Source of the DNA: Gammaproteobacteria bacterium
GTDB taxonomy: Bacteria > Pseudomonadota > Gammaproteobacteria > GRL18
NCBI GenBank assembly: GCA_015488755.1
Contig: WFNB01000032.1
Span: forward strand, 1 to 64,000
Length of the DNA: 64,000 nucleotides
Direction: 5' to 3'
Shown here: piece after piece, positions 61,682 to 64,000 of the stretch
Numbering within the stretch: position 1 is the stretch's first letter
Layout of the letters: each line of letters starts with the position of its first letter
Made by a program: the position numbers and the translations under genes
The notes under the pieces: generated by a model
Told to the model about the DNA's origin: nothing
Databases searched by the model: none
The model's input: the letters and a program-made list of their open reading frames with translations, nothing else

Positions 61682-62482
61682 TCATATTGATTGTGTAGTT
61701 ATTTTAGCCCATTTCAAAACACTGTCCAATAAGGCCTGATTACTTGCCTTATTGGCAATCAAAATAGTATTTTTAAAGCCTATTTTTTTGGCATTACGCG
61801 CCATTTTTTCAGTCACAACGACCAATGGTGTTTGCCTAACCTGTTGCCAATACTGCCCATCTAGTAAAGAAACTAAATTCATTAGACCTTCATTACTGGT
61901 TAGTGTAATAACGTCGGGTGGCTGCTTAGTCCAAATGTTGGCCAGTTGCTGTGCTTCATATTGTGGCTTAATACGTTGATACACCTCAGCATAAGAAACA
62001 ATAGCTCCTCGCTGCTTCAAGCTATCAGAGAGTAATTCTCGACCACCACAACCGCGAAAGATTATAATATGCTTATGATTAACATAATTGGCTTGTAAAT
62101 CATCTAAGGCCAGCAAGGCTTCTGTATTATACTGATCTCTAGGGTAGATATCTGCTGTACGTCCGAGTATTTGCTGTATTTTTAAGGCACTGGCTTGACC
62201 AATGGCCACAAGCTTGAGTGTCTTAGGAATAGCGCCCAATGAGCGCAATTTTTCTAGGCCATATTCAACCGCATTAGGGCTAATAAAAATAGCAAAGGAA
62301 ATTTGAGATAACTGCCTCAGTTGAGTCTCTACTTGCTGTGAAACAGGTATGGGTTCAATGGCAATCAGTGGTAGGCATATAGCCCTAGCCCCTGTCTCTT
62401 CAAGCATATCACATAATGCTTGTATTTGGTGTGCTGGCCGAGTGACTAGAACCCGAATCCCAGCTAAAATTTTACTTTGCAT
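61682..62482 (-). CDS. hemD: Uroporphyrinogen-III synthase
   Basis: HemD cyclises hydroxymethylbilane to uroporphyrinogen III (266 residues). Recognisable are ILAGIRVLVTRPAHQIQALCDMLEETGARAICLPLIAI, FAIFISPNAVEYGLEKL, VAIGQASALKIQQIL and IIIFRGCGGRELLSDSLKQRGAIVSYAEVYQRI, ending DVITLTSNEGLMNLVSLL. The track's TTG start is replaced by the ATG at 62482 behind AGGA. hemC, which usually comes first in this operon, is not upstream here; a plus-strand gene lies there instead. Confidence 0.92.
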   Translation of the reverse strand: MQSKILAGIRVLVTRPAHQIQALCDMLEETGARAICLPLIAIEPIPVSQQVETQLRQLSQISFAIFISPNAVEYGLEKLRSLGAIPKTLKLVAIGQASALKIQQILGRTADIYPRDQYNTEALLALDDLQANYVNHKHIIIFRGCGGRELLSDSLKQRGAIVSYAEVYQRIKPQYEAQQLANIWTKQPPDVITLTSNEGLMNLVSLLDGQYWQQVRQTPLVVVTEKMARNAKKIGFKNTILIANKASNQALLDSVLKWAKITTQSI

Positions 62483-62588
62483 CTGCCATCCTAAATATTT
62501 CAGCTTAAACAAGCAGTTGTCTATTTATAAGCAATATTATTCAATATAGACTAAAATGTACCATAAACATCAACAATAATCCTTACTT

Positions 62589-63101
62589 ATGCCTAAAAAC
62601 AAGTCGTTATACTGTATTTTAATTTTTCTTATAGTCACTATTTTGAGCTCACTTACTCTCGCAAGTGATACTGCTCAGAGACACCGCCCTAAGGTCAAGC
62701 AAATCACAGATTTACGGATTGCGGCAAATGAAGCACGGTTAAAAAAAGTGCCTATTTTATTAATGTTTGGTACAACAAGTTGTCCTTATTGTCGCTTATT
62801 AAAAGAAGACTTTTTAATTCCCATGCTAATATCAGGAGATTATGAGCATAGGGTATTAATTCGAGAAGTTCATGTAACACCACGAGCCAAGCTGATTGAT
62901 TTTTCAGGAGAAGATATTTCTGTTAAAGAATTTAAAAAACGCTATAAAGTCAGGCTTTATCCAACCACTATTTTTATTGATGCCAATGGCAAACAATTGG
63001 TCGATAGCATTTTAGGAGTCACCACACCGTCTTTATTTGGTGGTACATTGGATGATCAAATTGATAGGGCTTTAGCTAAATTGAAAAAAAGAAACCACTG
63101 A
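62589..63101 (+). CDS. Periplasmic thioredoxin-fold protein, SoxW-like
   Basis: A 170-residue exported protein with signal peptide (LYCILIFLIVTILSSLTLAS) and a single thioredoxin domain: VPILLMFGTTSCPYCRLLKEDF with a CPYC active site and cis-Pro RLYPTTIFIDANGK. The stretch before the cis-Pro (DISVKEFKKRYKV) resembles that in the double-domain protein at 11145, so the two are related. SoxW-type proteins reduce periplasmic disulfides, for example in sulfur oxidation, but no sox gene is near. Confidence 0.82.
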   Translation: MPKNKSLYCILIFLIVTILSSLTLASDTAQRHRPKVKQITDLRIAANEARLKKVPILLMFGTTSCPYCRLLKEDFLIPMLISGDYEHRVLIREVHVTPRAKLIDFSGEDISVKEFKKRYKVRLYPTTIFIDANGKQLVDSILGVTTPSLFGGTLDDQIDRALAKLKKRNH

Positions 63102-63362
63102 AACATAACCTTTAAAGCTAATTGCGTGGATTGTACTGTCTAATGGTAGCATGCAATTCAACAGAAGTCGGGCTGATTATTGTAAACCGACTAGGCCAGA
63201 GATTACTTAAACAATCTCAGTTTGCAATAACAACTAGATGTTGTACCAGTTTTAAATGAATTAATTTATTATCTTAAATAAATCAGCCTCGACTGGGAAC
63301 CATTTGTACCCAGTTGTGAGCTTGCTTTAATCTATTTATGAGTTGAACCTAGAGAGTCGGCT

Positions 63363-63731
63363 TCAATTAAGTTTACGTTCATGACCGGCATCACTGAGTT
63401 TTTGCAAATAGTCCTGCCACATTTTTTCTTGGTTTTTTCCATAATTATAAAAAAGATCCCATGAAAAAATACCACTATCATGGCCATCGGTAAATTCAAT
63501 TTTTATAGCATAGTTACCAACTGGTTCGAGGTTTTTTATATTGACATTTTCTTTACCTACTTGCAGTGTTTCTTCTCCTGGTGCATGACCTCTAACCTCT
63601 GCTGAAGGTGAGTGTACACGTAAGAATTCACTAGAAAAATGAAACCGAGAGCCATCATCAAAAGCAATTTCTAATTCACGGGACTTAGAATGCAAATTAA
63701 TTTCAGTCGGTGTGGGTGTTTTTTGAGACAT
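63363..63731 (-). CDS. DUF971 domain protein
   Basis: A 122-residue gamma-butyrobetaine hydroxylase N-terminal-like (DUF971) protein: EINLHSKSRELEIAFDDGSRFHFSSEFLRVHSPSAEVRGH, then VGNYAIKIEFTDGHDSGIFSWDLFYNYG. This domain is found in iron-sulfur related contexts and stands alone in many proteobacteria beside hslVU, as here. Its function is not known. It begins 64 bases after hslU on the same strand. Confidence 0.9.
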   Translation of the reverse strand: MSQKTPTPTEINLHSKSRELEIAFDDGSRFHFSSEFLRVHSPSAEVRGHAPGEETLQVGKENVNIKNLEPVGNYAIKIEFTDGHDSGIFSWDLFYNYGKNQEKMWQDYLQKLSDAGHERKLN

Positions 63732-63795
63732 AATAATTTTACCTTATTCTTCTTTCTATAATTTTTTGCTATTGCTTCTTCTTGCAGTTTTTCAA

Positions 63796-64000
63796 TTACA
63801 AAATGTAGCGCGATAAATCTTCATTAACGGCAAGTTCACCCAGTTGCTTATCAACATAGTGACCATCAACAACTAAGGTCTCACCATTTTTATCAGATGC
63901 GTCATAAGAAATAGATTCCAATAAACGCTCCATAATGGTGTGTAAACGCCGTGCGCCGATATTTTCAGTCGACTCATTGACGGTAAAAGCAACCTCTGCA
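63796..64000 (-). CDS. hslU: HslU C-terminal end (ATPase subunit of HslVU protease), truncated by window edge
   Basis: The minus-strand frame ends at TAA (63798-63796). Read backward it gives the C-terminus of Hsl[53 protein letters not shown]. The final DLSR[FY]IL tail that docks into HslV is conserved, so the protease complex is probably functional. The rest lies outside the window; hslV should lie farther upstream on the same strand. Confidence 0.94.
   Translation of the reverse strand, partial: AEVAFTVNESTENIGARRLHTIMERLLESISYDASDKNGETLVVDGHYVDKQLGELAVNEDLSRYIL

Noticed and set aside
63102-63362. ACTGGG...CCCAGT pairing in the gap between the thioredoxin and DUF971 genes
   Set aside because: The 6-bp stem with a long loop and no T run is weak; no ORF or RNA gene could be supported in this gap.

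Overview
This window is a stretch of chromosome from an AT-rich gammaproteobacterium. The evidence is a set of gammaproteobacterial gene neighbourhoods: envC-ctpA-polysaccharide deacetylase, mnmG-rsmG-parA-parB-atpIBEFHAGDC-glmU-glmS, radC/coaBC-dut-algC-argB-slmA, hemD-hemX-hemY, and a DUF971 gene beside hslU. SlmA, TrmO, TrmJ, HemX/HemY and a long AlgC agree with this. The Calvin-type class II aldolase clustered with transketolase, GAPDH, PGK and pyruvate kinase is typical of sulfur-oxidising or methylotrophic/methanotrophic gammaproteobacteria, but no RuBisCO, sox, pmo or mxa gene is present, so the lifestyle is not settled. I saw no rRNA, tRNA, CRISPR array, prophage, insertion sequence or transposase.

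Layout. 1-3.1 kb: cell-envelope genes (EnvC end, CtpA, deacetylase) and YajL. 3.3-7.8 kb (minus): a DNA-binding TIGR02647 protein overlapping a metallo-hydrolase, an HDOD protein, two unrecognised small genes, trmJ and a DUF3634-like protein. 7.9-10.4 kb (minus): queuosine precursor operon queC-queD-queE, in which QueD is a three-domain protein. 10.5-15.9 kb: cobO, a double thioredoxin-fold protein, a membrane GGDEF-EAL protein and an unusual NlpC/P60-like protein with two 60-residue repeats. 16.0-31.7 kb (plus): mnmG-rsmG, parAB, the ATP synthase operon with a good promoter and terminator, then glmU-glmS. 31.8-34.2 kb (minus): trmO, purK, purE. 34.3-41.5 kb (minus): fba, pyk, pgk, gap, tkt. 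41.9-48.2 kb: a redoxin, the S-adenosylmethionine cycle (metK-sahH-metF), a TauE/SafE permease and a secreted coiled-coil protein. 48.2-55.1 kb: slmA, argB, algC, dut, coaBC (minus) and radC (plus). 55.2-56.6 kb: a Fur-family regulator divergent from a three-module rubrerythrin with a near-perfect PerR box between them. 56.6-64 kb: a DUF5610 protein, a 2Fe-2S flavin reductase, hemD-hemX-hemY, a periplasmic thioredoxin-like protein, a DUF971 protein and the end of hslU.

Most of the window is conserved housekeeping DNA. The points most worth a second look are the peroxide-stress unit (Fur-like regulator, PerR box, desulforedoxin-rubrerythrin-rubredoxin fusion), the triple-domain QueD with split catalytic residues, the repeat-bearing NlpC/P60-like protein, paired palindromes resembling SlmA-binding sites ahead of coaBC-dut and algC-argB-slmA, and a dispersed palindromic intergenic repeat. 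No wholly new defence or biosynthetic system is evident.
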